Below, piece by piece: positions 1 to 12,400 of a stretch of 64,000 bases of DNA (positions are counted from its first letter, which is position 1; each line of letters begins with the position of its first letter). This DNA is from Pampus argenteus. Lineage: Eukaryota; Chordata; Actinopteri; Scombriformes; Stromateidae. The notes below the pieces were generated by a model. That model saw only the letters and a list, made by a program, of their open reading frames with translations, did no database searches and was not told the DNA's origin. The position numbers were made by a program, and so were the translations under genes. Location: assembly GCA_036937835.1 (NCBI GenBank), contig CM072878.1, forward strand, positions 6,054,501 through 6,118,500. The letters are read 5' to 3'.

Positions 1-67
1 CCATTTCAGTTAAGAGATGAACTGTCATTTTATAACCTGACTCAACTAACCCATTGCTACATTCCAG

Positions 68-909
68 CGCATGGATCTAGACAGACGCCGTGAGGATGCA
101 CGCAACCCCAAGAGGAAACCTCGCCTGATGGAGGAGGATGATATGCCTGCCTGGATTTTGAAAGATGATGCTGAGGTTGAGAGGCTTACCTGTGAAGAGG
201 AGGAGGAGAAGATGTTTGGCAGGGGGTCCCGCCAGCGTAAGGAGGTGGACTACAGCGACTCGCTCACAGAGAAACAGTGGCTCAAGGTGGGATGCTACAT
301 GTCATATCGGTATCTACTGAAAGCTTTATCAAAGTGTCTTCAGTGAATCAATGTAAAATGAGCGTTTGGCCTGATAACTTCTCTTCGCCACAGGCCATAG
401 AAGAGGGTAACCTGGAGGACATTGAGGAGGAGGTGCGTCACAAAAAGACGACCAGAAAGCGCAAAAGAGACCGTGACCATGACGGCGGCCCAGCCACACC
501 TAGCTCCAGCAGCGGGCGAGGACGGGACAAGGATGAGGAGGTGAAGAAAGCGAAGAAACGCGGTCGCCCACCCGCTGAAAAACTCTCTCCCAACCCTCCC
601 TCACTCACAAAGAAGATGAAGAAGATTGTTGATGCTGTCATCAAATACAAGGATGGGTGAGAAGAGTTATTTAGAAATTATCTGATTTAATAAGTGGGTG
701 GGGGCGGGTAAACTATTAAGTGTTAATTTTAGCTTCAGCATGGATTGACAGTGATGCATAGTAATATCCCAGCTTGTTTGTTTCAGCAGTAATGGCCGAC
801 AGCTAAGTGAAGTCTTTATTCAGCTGCCTTCTCGCAAAGAGCTGCCAGAGTACTATGAGCTCATCCGCAAACCAGTGGACTTCAGAAAGATCAAGGTTAG
901 ATTTTAAGA

Positions 910-945
<36 letters not shown>

Positions 946-1941
946 CATCGTTTGTGGGGATTTTTTTTTGTTTTGTTTTTGTCTGACAAGTCATTTCTAA
1001 CTGCTTCCTTGTGTTGTTCCCTCCTTCCATCAGGAGAGGATCCGTAGCCATAAGTACCGCAGCCTGAACGACCTGGAGAAGGACGTGATGCTGCTGTGTC
1101 AGAACGCCCAGACTTTCAACCTGGAGGGTTCTCTAGTGAGTGTAGGCCTCCAACTTCACTCGCAAAAGATTGATATATGTTTTTATTTTAGATGTCTGCC
1201 AAAAGTTACTGTAAAAAAAAAATCACCATTTACAAGATTTCAGTATTGGATAAATTCTGGAAAATGCACATCAGAATCAAATAACTGTGAATAAGTGAAA
1301 TGGAAACAAAATTGAATTTCTGTTATGCTGCAGGCAAATAAAATGGGGTTTTTTTTCTTCATAGAAAGCTGTTATAATAATCTCTTTCATGTCTTCCAGA
1401 TATACGAGGACTCCATTGTGCTTCAGTCCGTCTTCACCAGCGTGAGACAAAAGATTGAGAAGGACGACGAAAGCGAAGGAGAGGACAGCGAAGAAGAGGA
1501 GGAGGAGGTAGACGAAGGCTCTGAGTCTGAATGTGAGTATCACAAAGACTAAAAGTCAACTTCTACATAAGGTACAATAAGGGGGTGGCTCTTTTTAAAA
1601 ATGAACATGCTCACATTCTCTGATCTTTTGTCAGCTCGTTCTGTGAAGGTGAAGATTAAGCTTAGCCGGAAAGAAAAAGGAGATCGAGGAGGAAAAGGCC
1701 AACGACGAAGGGGCCGTGGTGCCCGGGCTAAACCTGTGGTGAGCGACGATGACAGTGAGGACGAACAGGAAGAGGTGAGATGTTCACACACTCAAGACCA
1801 ACATGTCTCTCTTTGTACTATTTGATTTTGATGTCTACATTTTTATATTATGTGTCTCTTAGGTAGCAAAAGTAAATTTTTGTTTCCTCTGTGTTTTTTT
1901 TTTTCCAGGAGCGTTCGGCCAGTGGTAGCGAGGAGGATTGA
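68..1941 (+). CDS. smarca4: SMARCA4/BRG1 chromatin-remodelling ATPase, C-terminal part (partial, 5' end outside window)
   Basis: Catalytic ATPase subunit of SWI/SNF (BAF) nucleosome-remodelling complexes, in the nucleus. Only the last seven coding exons lie here: 68-286, 394-656, 787-895, 1034-1135, 1400-1532, 1635-1774 and 1909-1941. They join in frame to 332 residues and a TGA. The first exon is the end of the SnAC region (MDLDRRRE, then CEEEEEKMFGRGSR). The second carries a basic stretch and an AT-hook (KKRGRPPAEK). Exons three to five hold the bromodomain (PEYYELIRKPVDF, then CQNAQTF, whose Asn is the expected acetyl-lysine contact). An acidic run and a Ser/Glu tail ending SGSEED follow, as in vertebrate BRG1. 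The junction WLK|AIEEG matches the isoform that lacks the three-residue TLK insert. BRM/SMARCA2 is the alternative; the tail and the ldlr neighbour favour SMARCA4. All introns are GT-AG and short. Confidence 0.96.
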
Positions 1942-2606
1942 AATGAACCACTCCTGATTGGACCAATGTCCCACTGAGCTACTTGACTGGAATTTATATA
2001 TTTTACTTAGATACAGCAGGGAGACAGCCAGTGGAGAAGGCCTAGTTTTACCTAGATGAACTGATTTTTAGTGAGACAAATTGTATTCTCATTAAAGTAT
2101 ACCATTAATTAAAAGCCAATTAAAAAAAATAAATAAATATGAAAGCTATGAACCATCCATTTCCATATTTAAACCAGTTTTCCCATGAATAGTAGTGTAT
2201 CTTTGCCTTTTTGTTTTCTCCTGTAAGTGGAACATTGAAAGAGCCTGAATTATAGACTGATCGTGGGCCATGAAGACAGCTAACTGTTGTTTTTTTTTTA
2301 AGTGGTATTCATTTTGTCGTCTTTTACGTTGAGACAAATCGTACACGTGAACCAGGAGTCACTGCGTTCCCTGAATTTCCCCCTTTTTGAATGCATGTCG
2401 TGCGTGTCTGTGGCAATGCACCTGGATGTGTCTTCGCTATTATCTCTGTGTTTAATTTAAGACTTCAAGCGGGATTACGGTACATCCCACCCTGCAGCCC
2501 CTCCCTCTCAGGTTGTGTATGTAAAGCGGGAGGGAGGGATACGACCATTTTCTCGTGTCGGTGTCACTGGATTCCAAAAAGTACAATAAAGGCATCTCGT
2601 AATTAA
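1942..2606 (+). other. smarca4: smarca4 3' UTR with polyadenylation signals
   Basis: Non-coding sequence after the smarca4 stop. An ATTAAA at 2091-2096 and a canonical AATAAA at 2585-2590 are candidate poly(A) signals, so short and long 3' UTRs are possible. The end given is inferred as about 15 bases past the distal signal. No reading frame here looks like protein. Confidence 0.6.
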
Positions 2607-3027
2607 TCTATTGTCTTCAATTTTCTTTTCTGTTTACTCGACAATAACTGCACTTGTCACATCTAAACACTAGGTGGCCTACTGGGACCAGTTAGTAGCA
2701 TCCTTAAAGCTTGTTGATATCTTGGACCATCTTTTCCTTACCAGTCGAGGTAATTTAGGCACAACATAGTTTTCAGTTAAGTTTTCAAATTATCCATTTA
2801 AGTCCTCTTTTTTTATTTTGGTTTTGAATTGAATTTATTCCTCCTGTTCATACTGACTATTAAAAGATTGACTCATGGACTTCTGGAGCTTCGTAATAAC
2901 TTCAGATAAACTTTTAAACACATTTTTAAGGACTGAAAAATTGTGAACCTGTCCTTTATGTAAAAGTGGATATTGTTACAGTAAGTTGATTCTTTTGTCA
3001 GAAACTAGGTATTTTAACTATTTCATT

Positions 3028-3260
3028 ACTTTTTAGCTAAACATTTAATCACATGTATTTCACAATTAATCTAATACATTTAGCTTTTTATTTCAACTGT
3101 CCAGCTATTTGAATTGAAATATTTAGCTAAATCTAGCTAAATAATTAAAATCCTCACCCATTACTATTTGACATTTTCTCTGTTTATTCATTCCTATTAT
3201 TTATTCATCACTTTTAGCTAACTCCATTCCATTATATAACAAATTAGCTGAGCTATTTCT
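3028..3260. repeat. Degenerate AT-rich minisatellite (TTTTAGCTAA family)
   Basis: The words TTTAGCTAA, TTAGCTAAC and close variants recur every 20-50 bases, mixed with ATTTATTCAT-like spacers. The same word set appears at 16318-16740 and 55465-55600, so it is a dispersed decayed tandem repeat rather than chance AT-richness. Boundaries are approximate. Confidence 0.55.
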
Positions 3261-4048
3261 CTGTACTCTGTACACCCCTTAATCTGTGATCTTCTGATCT
3301 TAGTTTTCCAACTCTCCTCAGAAATCACTGGTTGACATGCTCACATCCTCTTTACCCTCACGTGAATTTATTAGCACAGGGAGTACATACCTCAACACCT
3401 GAATAAACTATGTATTTGAATCTGCTTCATGGGTGATTCTTATCCCATAGCTGAGTTTTGAATGAACAGTACCCCCAAGATTCTCCCAGTTGACCCATTT
3501 TCCTATGTCGGTGTATGTTTGTACAGTTGTGGTTGTCATTATTTCAGGATTCATTGGCAGTTTCCCCTTCAAGTACTCTCCATTTAGATATTTATTCGTG
3601 CAACTCTCCTACAAGATTAGACAGGGGCCTTGTGGGTTACAGGATATACAGTATTAGGAAGCTGGAATGTTTTTGCTGCTGAGTTTCACACAAAATTTAC
3701 CTTACAGCTGTCAGCGTGGAATAAGTTTGCCTTGTCCTTTACAGAATTAACCTCACTTGATAAAACTCAACAATGCCCTCCAGCGCTGTAGGCTTTTATT
3801 GTTACTTATAACATCTTATCTTCTTTTCTAGGGCCAATTTTCCAATAAGTTGGTTATGTACTGAGCTTCACTCCCCATCCACGAGCCACAGTGACAGCAA
3901 GGCCATCCGGAAATGCAGAGTGCTGGCAGGTAGCATTTTCAATGGGTGATGGATAACCAAACACACCCATCCAAATTCATGTCACGTCACATTTCATGTA
4001 GAGACTGGATTTTCTTCTGTTCTTCCAGAGTCTGCTGCATAGGAACAA

Positions 4049-4076
4049 CCCCCCCAACCCCCCCACCCCCTCCCCG
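4049..4076. other. C-rich tract with G-quadruplex potential on the minus strand
   Basis: Runs of six to eight, seven, five and four cytosines are separated by one or two bases. Four closely spaced G-runs on the minus strand meet the usual pattern for an intramolecular G-quadruplex. No gene lies within 2 kb on either side. Confidence 0.5.
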
Positions 4077-5716
4077 CCTGTGTTTGAGAAGGAGCGGAAG
4101 CTAAACACGTGTTTAACTACTTCTGGGAGAACCTGATTTAACCTTCAGCTGTAGGGTGGAGTCCTAAAAGAAAAAAAAATTAGTTGCAGCCAAAAAGGCA
4201 CTGTTTCTTTTGAGCAGAAGCAATGAAGCAATGAATGTGAGGTGAGGTGAAAAGTACACTGGAAGAACCAGAAATTGTTTATAGAAGATAGGGTGAGGAG
4301 GTGGAGATATGCGCATAGTGAGAGAGACAAAGCACATCAGCTTTAGTAGAGGGGTGTGTTCTACTCCCTCTGGTTCCTCTGGCGAATAAGACAATGAGGT
4401 GAACCTCACCTGCCCTTTTCTTTGTGCTTTGGGCAGTATTAATGCTTTTAAACTCAACTGATACTTCAGCAATGTTGATGTCTCTGCAGAGTCAATCATA
4501 ACAGGGTAAAAGAGAGGATAGGTGGTGTGTGTGTGAGTGTGTGTGTTGGGACAAGAGCCCACACAGTAATCAGCAAGCATCTCATTGGGAAGTATTGAAA
4601 ACTTCACAGCCAGTGACTCGGAGACCCACTTTTACCAGAGGCCTGAAAATTCCTTGTCAGTTCTCGTTAAATGTGCCCCGTATTAAATGTGTGTAATGTG
4701 TAGTGGGGTCAGAGGTGAGTGGGTTCACTCTCTGAAAAAAAGGCCAACATTGAAGAGAAAATGCATCTTGCACATCGTTTGGGTGTTAAATAGTTTGATC
4801 AGAACATTTTAAACATAGCGTTGGTTTTGATGGTCTTGAGATCTTCAGCAGTGAGGTGAAGGAGCAGGTGACTGCATTCCTGTAATTTATTGACTGGGTG
4901 GCAGAGATACTAACACAGACTCTGTGTTTTTTGTTTGTTTTTTGTTTTTGCTTTCGTCATGAGGACTTCTCACGTTGTCAGTTGGACAACTTCCGGGGCT
5001 TCTGTTTATGTGTCTCATATATTTCTTTGAAATACCAAATGTTTGTGCACATTTATCTGGGTTTGGAGTAACACCGAAGGTCAGTCAGACATGATAAAAT
5101 GGATTTGGTCAATAAAGGCTTTCCAGACACGGCTGGTTGGGGGCAGATGGATGCCATGTTATCTGAATGTATATCCCTTTCTGTGATAGTGACAGGGTCA
5201 ATGTATTTACTTACTACAACCATCCTCATGTCCTCCTTTTAAACCAATACCAACAATGTTAAATAAAAACATCCCTGATGTATATTCTTGAACTACACGG
5301 TGGTCTTTCTACTTGGTTCAAGGTTATCGTTTTTTCAGTACTTTATCTCTTCACACCCTCTGGTGTAAATCTCGTTGTAAATTACCGTATGGACCTATAA
5401 GAGTTTGAGACTTTGAACCTGAAATCACGTGCTGATGTTTTTATTTTTTGAGCGGTGGCTACCTTCAATTCAAGGATTGGAGATATGAGGAAGAAAGCAG
5501 GACTAATGACTTTATAGCCCGTTTATTGTTTATTGTTTTATCACTGGTGTACTTTTTTTTACTGGTTTGAAGTCAATAATCTTCTTTCCTTTCAAAATCT
5601 ATTGATACCATTTTACCAGAACCATATGAAATGGACTACTTCGTTATTTTGTCTTATTAAAATATTGAGTATAGGCTTACTGCCAATTTTACAGATTTAT
5701 TCTGTGTCCAGACATG

Positions 5717-5739
5717 GTGTGTGTGTGTGTGTGTGTGTG
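5717..5739. repeat. (GT)n microsatellite
   Basis: About 11 uninterrupted GT units in the smarca4-ldlr intergenic region. Confidence 0.9.
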
Positions 5740-6147
5740 GACATCTGAGGGCACGACGCATTCTGGACTTCAAACCATCTGACCAGGGACGGCCTGTTCG
5801 CTTGGATAAAATGATGACATCCCTAATTTGGTTTTATAACAGTTAGCCTACATTCAGCATGAGTTAAGGGTCAGCTAAGTTCATCAGAGCCATCATTAGA
5901 GGAGAAACAGGTCTACAGACCCTCAACTAAATAGAACTCACACATTTCTAGTATTAGATTTATAATAGCAGGAGCATCAGACTAACTCTTGCTACACTCC
6001 TGTTAAACGTGTGTTGTTGCAAGGTTAGAGTCAGCCTCCAGGCAATGAAACCAATGTATCCGACTTCTGTATGTGCATGTGTGCCTGCCTCGCCATCATC
6101 TTGCTGAAAGGGTTAAACTCATAGTAAAGGTTCATCTCCATATGGAG

Positions 6148-6262
6148 CTCCGCCTCCCGATTGTTGAGGCTGTGTGTCTCAGAAATCACACCACTCCAAA
6201 TCCCGCCTACGCCCCCCTCCCGGGCCCCTGAGGGCCCCACCCACCTCTGGACCACATTGAAA
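6148..6262 (+). promoter_or_regulatory. ldlr: ldlr proximal promoter: GC boxes flanking a sterol regulatory element
   Basis: Seen in sequence: a GC box (CTCCGCCTCCCG, from 6149), then ATCACACCAC at 6185-6194, then AAATCCCGCC and a run of C-rich GC boxes (6198-6227), then CATTGAAATG near 6253-6262. Known: human LDLR has three 16-bp direct repeats. Repeat 2 contains the SREBP site ATCACCCCAC, its neighbours bind Sp1, and a TATA-like TTGAAAT follows before the start sites. The fish element differs from the human SRE at one base, and order and spacing match. Inferred: sterol depletion induces this gene through SREBP-2 plus Sp1, with transcription starting around 6265-6300, leaving a 5' UTR of roughly 180-210 bases. 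Confidence 0.78.
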
Positions 6263-6476
6263 TGGGTCTGATGTTGCCAAACATTACAGTGTGCGGAGCA
6301 TCCTTCAGCAGATCTTCCAGCAGCAGCATCTCAGAGTTAAGGAGGCAACAAAAAGACATTTCTACCATATTACATTTGCAGGGACAGTGAAGGCAGCAGT
6401 CACGTTCACTGACACGGTGGTCTTAAGTCACATCAGAGTCTGTAATTAGATGCATCTTCCAGTGCGGCTGGAAAAC

Positions 6477-9400
6477 ATGGGACGGCCATGTTACGCGTTA
6501 TTGGTGTTTCTCATCTGCTCCCTTGTTCAGACAAGTAAGTTCAAATTTCCTGCATTTCCTCCCGAAATATTTATTAATTAATCACTTCTATTTTTGACTC
6601 AAGAAAATATAAAAACTGTGTTGTGCTCTACTTTGATATTGTTTCAAAAAACAAACAAACAAAAACAAAAAACACCAAACACTATAAATCTATAAATCTG
6701 ATTTTGTCCAACTGTTCCGGTGTGTGCGGGTTTAAATTGCCCTCTCCTCTGACAGCAGCGGATACATGGTGATGGGGGAGGGCGCAGTTATTCGCAGAAT
6801 GTAGGTCAAATCTCTCTCCCATTCTCGCTTTTCTCTCACGATGTATATTCAGGAAAAAAAAAAAAAAAAGAAAGAAAGAAAAAAAAAGTTTTGGCGTCGA
6901 CTCACACTTTTCCATAAGCCAACAGTCAGTAGCTTCTATCTATCAGTGATCACACGGTAGAAGCTTTTAGTTTGAATGTTTTATCATCATTATTGTCGCC
7001 TGTTTCAGCTGAATGTTTTGTGCTTTTCAATTACTGGCGCTCATCTTGTAGCAGGTTCTGCAGCCAATGAGGTTTCAGGAGTGTAAATACTTTGTGTGTG
7101 TGTGTGTGTGTGTTATTTTCTATCAGTATTGCAAGTGTACATGTTCTCAATTGATGCAACATCCAGTCAGTGTGCAGGAAGCTTTTTTTTCCCTTTAAAC
7201 CCCCTATTCTGAGGAAATGAATGGACTCCCTCCAATAGAAACAGACTTTTTGTCTTTAGCCAACATTCCTCAGTGTTGGTCCCACACACACACATTCAGT
7301 GGTGAAGTCATTGTCAGACCTGTTCCCAGTACATGGGTGAAATGGTTGTGGTGAAACATGTTGGAACTGGCTCACCAGTCAAAGAGATATGTGTCATGTC
7401 ATATTGCAACTTTTTCTGTCACCCGTGTTGTGAAATGGTGCGGATACCTGCTGTTGTCTCTCACCCACGTTAAGGACAGAGAATCTTCATTTGTTTCACC
7501 TTGAGGAGACAAGAAACAACATGCATGTATGACTTTTGTCCAAAGTCAAAGTGACACCTAATAGAAACTCTAAATTAGAGTATGAATGAACAGTTTCCTG
7601 TCGCTCTTTCTGCTTACCTCATGGCCGATCAATTAAACACACCAGACATCAGAGAATGGGCAACAAACATTAGGAACATTTGTTCTTTACCCAGCACTGA
7701 TTTGTACTCAATCAATAGCACAAGCATTCGATTCAGTTTGTCTTTCAAGGTCTGAACTTTAAGCCCATTAAGTAAATAGCCAGTGTGAACTTTTTGGTAG
7801 CGTGTCATCAGTTTCAGAGAATGAGATGACATTGGTTTCCACTTTCTCTCCTCTACATTTGGGGAAAAGGAAAGTAAGGAATCTATCTGTAAGTTAATAT
7901 ATTCAAGATTTTTTTTTTCTTTTGTATCACCCACAAGGAAATCCTTTTGATAAAACCATGGTTGTCAGCATTGAACTTAGTATCTTTATGGCTAGACTGC
8001 CCCCACAAAAGAGCAATATTACAAAGTCACATGGTGTCATAAAAAAAAAAAGATTTAGCGGCTTAGCGTTCAGTTGTAGACTGAACTTTAACACAGAATA
8101 ACAAATGACTAATTACAATTATAGAGTCATATAAATTACTACACCAGTGACAAAAACAACAAACATTTCCGCAGCTTGAGGAAGTAAAGTCACTCCTCGT
8201 TAAACTGCCGTTTAATCATCAGCCATGACTGATGGCACCGGATGTTTGACTGTAAGATATTCATATCGATAAATAATGTATTTTAACATCCATCCTATGT
8301 GGCACGAACTATACATAAATGTTTAATTAGCTTTTTTTTTTTTACTCATTGGTGAAAAGCAAGTCTTACTGCAGCTGTACTGTGTGGTTTTACTGTCAGA
8401 AACAGGTGGCCATCCAGGGTTTAGAGACTCCGGGGCTAGAGGGGGGAATTCTGGCCTCGATCACCTTTTCATGAAGTGCTGTCTCTGAGATGTACAGTCT
8501 AATTGGTTCTTCCAGTTCAGTGGCTTCATCGGGTCCATTGAAGATGGGGGTTGGGAGAGTGATGCTGTGTCCTCAGCAGATGAACTCCTTTCAAATGTGG
8601 TGTGTTTGTGTTTGTTTGTTCGTTTATGACCTTCTTCCTGCTGATAGTGATGGATACAAGCTGAACTGCTTACATAGGTACAATAAGAGGCCCTATTTGA
8701 TTTGGTGTTTAACTATTTATCTACCCTATTTAAACAAGTAGCAAACACACCAGTGAGTTTTTGGCTGTGTGTGTTGTAGCAGATACCTCCCAGCACCATG
8801 TTCCTCTGGCAGCAAATTTATCACCATATCTGGCATTGCTGAACACATACTGTAGCCCCTCCTCAACAATACAACTGTAATGGAACGTAATGGACTATCT
8901 TGTGAGCAAAGACCAACTTTCTATGGATGGTCCACTACTTTGGTACAGAAATATCTCAACAACTGAATGGATTCCCATGAAATTTTGTACAAACATTCAT
9001 GGTCTTGCGAGGGTTAATCCATGCAACTTTGCTGATCCCTTGACTTTTCCTGTAGCACCACAGGCAGGTCAAAATTTGCTCAGAATGTTGTGCAGATGTT
9101 TGCGGTTCCAAGCAATGATGTATGTCTCAATAGCTACTGGGTAAACATATTCATGTCCCTGTCAGGATAAACTGAGATAACTTGTCCCACAATTTCATTT
9201 GATCTAATATTTTGGTTTATGACTGACAAAACTAATGCCATTCCTATTAGCCTCATCTGTACTGTATTTAGTGCTAATACACAAATGTTAACATGCTAAC
9301 ATGCTAAACTGAGATGATACCTGCTTAACATCAGCATGTTGCCATGGTTATGTTAGCATTGAGCCAAAAGAACCACTGTGCCTAAGAACAGGTATAGTCT

Positions 9401-12400
9401 CTTGTTTAATAGTGGTCTGTAGAATTATTATTCTGTGACTTAACTGCTTTTCATTCAAACAACAGATCCTTTTAGCTGAACTGTGTGTTTATACCTGTCT
9501 GTCGTAGATGCATTGACAACATGTGGAAGCATGCAGTTCCAGTGTGGGAACGGGAGATGCATCACGACCAGATGGGTGTGTGACGGCACAGATGACTGTG
9601 GAGATGGCACAGATGAACTTCCTGGTACTTGCTGTGGGTATCACTTGTTTTGTTACACGATGATTCACTTGTTATTGCTTCACATACATACATGTTGATC
9701 TCATAATACTTCACTCCGTTGATTATCAAATCTTAATTATAGTTTTTGTGTATTTCACTTCCAGCGGCTAAAACATGCAGGCCGACAGAGTTCAGTTGTT
9801 TGGACCGCCTTAACCAGTGTGTACCAAACAGCTGGCGCTGTGATGGAAAAGCTGACTGTGAGAATGGAGCTGATGAAGAGAGATGTGGTGAGTTGGCACA
9901 CAGTGTTGTAGTTAACGTCAGGCTGCAAGAGAGGCCACACATCTGTCTCACTGTGCCCATAAACATATGTGATTTGTTTCTCTGATCTCCCTGTCGCATC
10001 TCTTCTCTCTTAGCGCCCAAACAGTGCGCAAAGACAGAGTTTCGCTGCAGCAGCGGCCAGTGCGTGTCGGCCTCATTCGTGTGTGATGATGACGTAGACT
10101 GTGAAGATGGCAGTGACGAGGCCTCCTGCCCACCTGTTACCTGCAGCTCAACGTCCTTCCAGTGCAATAACACGAGCTGCATTCCTCGCCTGTGGACCTG
10201 CGACGGTGACATTGACTGCCCCAACGGCTCAGACGAGTGGCCCCAGAACTGTGGTTTGATAGGACATGTCTCTCCCACCACCCACCGCTGCTCAGCCCTG
10301 GAGTTCCACTGTGGCAGTGGAGAGTGCATCCATAGCAGCTGGAAGTGTGACGGAGGAGCTGATTGCCTCGATCGATCAGACGAAGCTGACTGTGGTGAGT
10401 GTGACTACAAAATTCTACTTGCCCTGTTGGTTACGTGCTGGCATACATCCTCTTGGATTCATTCAGAATTTCTGTGTGCCTTGCATTCCTCCAGCTCATC
10501 CCACCTGCCGTCCTGATGAGTTTGAATGCGGCGATGGCACGTGCATCCATGGAAGCCGCCAGTGCAACCATCAATACGACTGCAGGGACATGAGTGATGA
10601 AACTGGCTGTATCAATGGTAGGAAGCTCCTTCTTGCCCTTCCACAGTAGTAAAACCCCCAGTCTGTCTGTAACTGAACCACTGTTGAACTTTCTGTTACC
10701 TGATACCTTAATTTATTTACATGTCTCATGTGCAGCGACCCACTGTGAGGGCCCCACCAGGTTTAAGTGCCGTACCGGAGAGTGTATTAGCATGGAGAAG
10801 GTGTGCGACAATCACCGCGATTGCAGGGATTGGTCAGATGAACCTCTTAGGGAATGTGGTGAGTACAGATGCCTTTGTTCATAACTGTCTCCTTAGTTAC
10901 TACTTTTCCATGTTTTATTAAGGGTGTCCGCACCTTAAGAAAAACAATTTCTTCTTCCTTCTGCAGGCTCAAACGAGTGCCTATACAACAACGGCGGCTG
11001 CTCTCATACCTGCAATGACCTTAAGATTGGCTATGAGTGCTTGTGTCCCACTGGATACAGCCTGGTTAACAAGAAACGCTGTGAAGGTGCAGAATACCAA
11101 ACATACACAACAGAGAACTTACAGCAGAAATAGCCAAACATCCATGTGCTTTTGTCACACCATCCTGTTGGTTTCATTTGCCTCAAACTGAAATGTTGTG
11201 GTTTTTATGCTCTTCTTTGAATCAGATATTGACGAGTGTGCCAACCCCGACACCTGCAGCCAGATTTGCATCAACCAGATAGGCAGTTACAAATGCGAGT
11301 GTGAGGAGGGTTACCAAGTGGACCCAGCAACCAAAGCCTGCAAGGCCATCGGTAAATAGTCTCCAGAGTGTTTGGTTATTGCCGTTTAATGTAATTTTTT
11401 TTGTTATATTTTAGAATTTTATAAAGATAATGACTTCAACTCTGTGTCTACTTTGATTTTGTAGGTACAATAGCCTACCTTTTCTTCACCAACCGCCATG
11501 AAGTCAGAAAGATGACTTTGGACAAAAGTGAATACGTCAGAGTTATTCCCCATCTAAAAAACGTTGTGGCTCTGGACATGAACATGGCCACCAAAGAGAT
11601 ATACTGGTCAGACATCTCACAAAAGAAAATTTACAGGTGAGCAAGGCGTCCAGGGTAACAGAATGAAACTCATTTTCTGCTTCATCTGCTTGATGCCAGT
11701 TTTTTTTTTTAACTTTCAACCCAGAACTCAGATGGAGTCAGCAGAAGACTCCGCTCAGCACAGCGTAGTGATCAGTAGTGACATTGATGCTCCTGAGGGC
11801 ATTGCCTTCGACTGGATCCATGGTAACCTGTACTGGACTGACAGTGTCCGTGGCACCATTTCCGTGGTAACTGCTGATGGTAGCCGTCGCAAAACTCTCT
11901 ACCAGCAGGGCTTATCTAAACCCCGCGCCATTGTGGTCGACCCCCACAGCAAGTAAGCCTAACAAACTGATGAATATACAGTAATACCTTTATCCTTACT
12001 GGACTGTCTGTTGATTTCACTATTTTTATTTACAATTATTTTCATAAAACATATCTTTGTCCTCCCTAGCTTCATGTATTGGACTGACTGGGGGAATCCT
12101 GCTAAGATTGAGAAGGGAGGTCTAAACGGAGCAGACCGCACCGCTCTGGTTACTGACAACATTGTGTGGCCTAATGGAATTACACTTGGTAAACTCCAGC
12201 ACTCACGTCTCTCTGGTTTCAAGTTGCTTTTTTAATCCATTCATGTGTGCCAGTGGTCACTCTAGCCTGACCTGTTGCCCCTATCCTTCTCCCCAGACCT
12301 GTTGAACCAGCGGCTCTACTGGGTGGACTCTAAACTGCACACCCTCTCCAGTATCGACGTGCAGGGCGGTGGTCGACGCACCCTCATCATTGATGAACAC

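Larger units (their letters stand above)
2607..6140. other. Intergenic interval smarca4-ldlr, no gene seen
   Basis: About 3.5 kb with no supported gene. It holds a degenerate TTTAGCTAA-rich minisatellite (3028-3260), a C-rich run (4049-4076), a short GT stretch near 4527-4547 and a clean GT microsatellite (5717-5739). The open frames in it are short, low-complexity and lack splice-site support. Confidence 0.6.

Noticed and set aside
6450..6476. Upstream in-frame ATG for ldlr adding nine residues
   Set aside because: The added residues are charged and would precede the hydrophobic signal core; the ATG at 6477 gives a standard signal peptide. It is kept only as a possibility.
8890..9144. An 84-residue open frame in ldlr intron 1
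   Set aside because: It lies inside an interspersed repeat whose other copies do not keep the frame.
9733..10329. A 198-residue minus-strand open frame opposite ldlr exons 3-4
   Set aside because: It is a shadow of the Cys-rich class A repeats on the plus strand and crosses two real introns.
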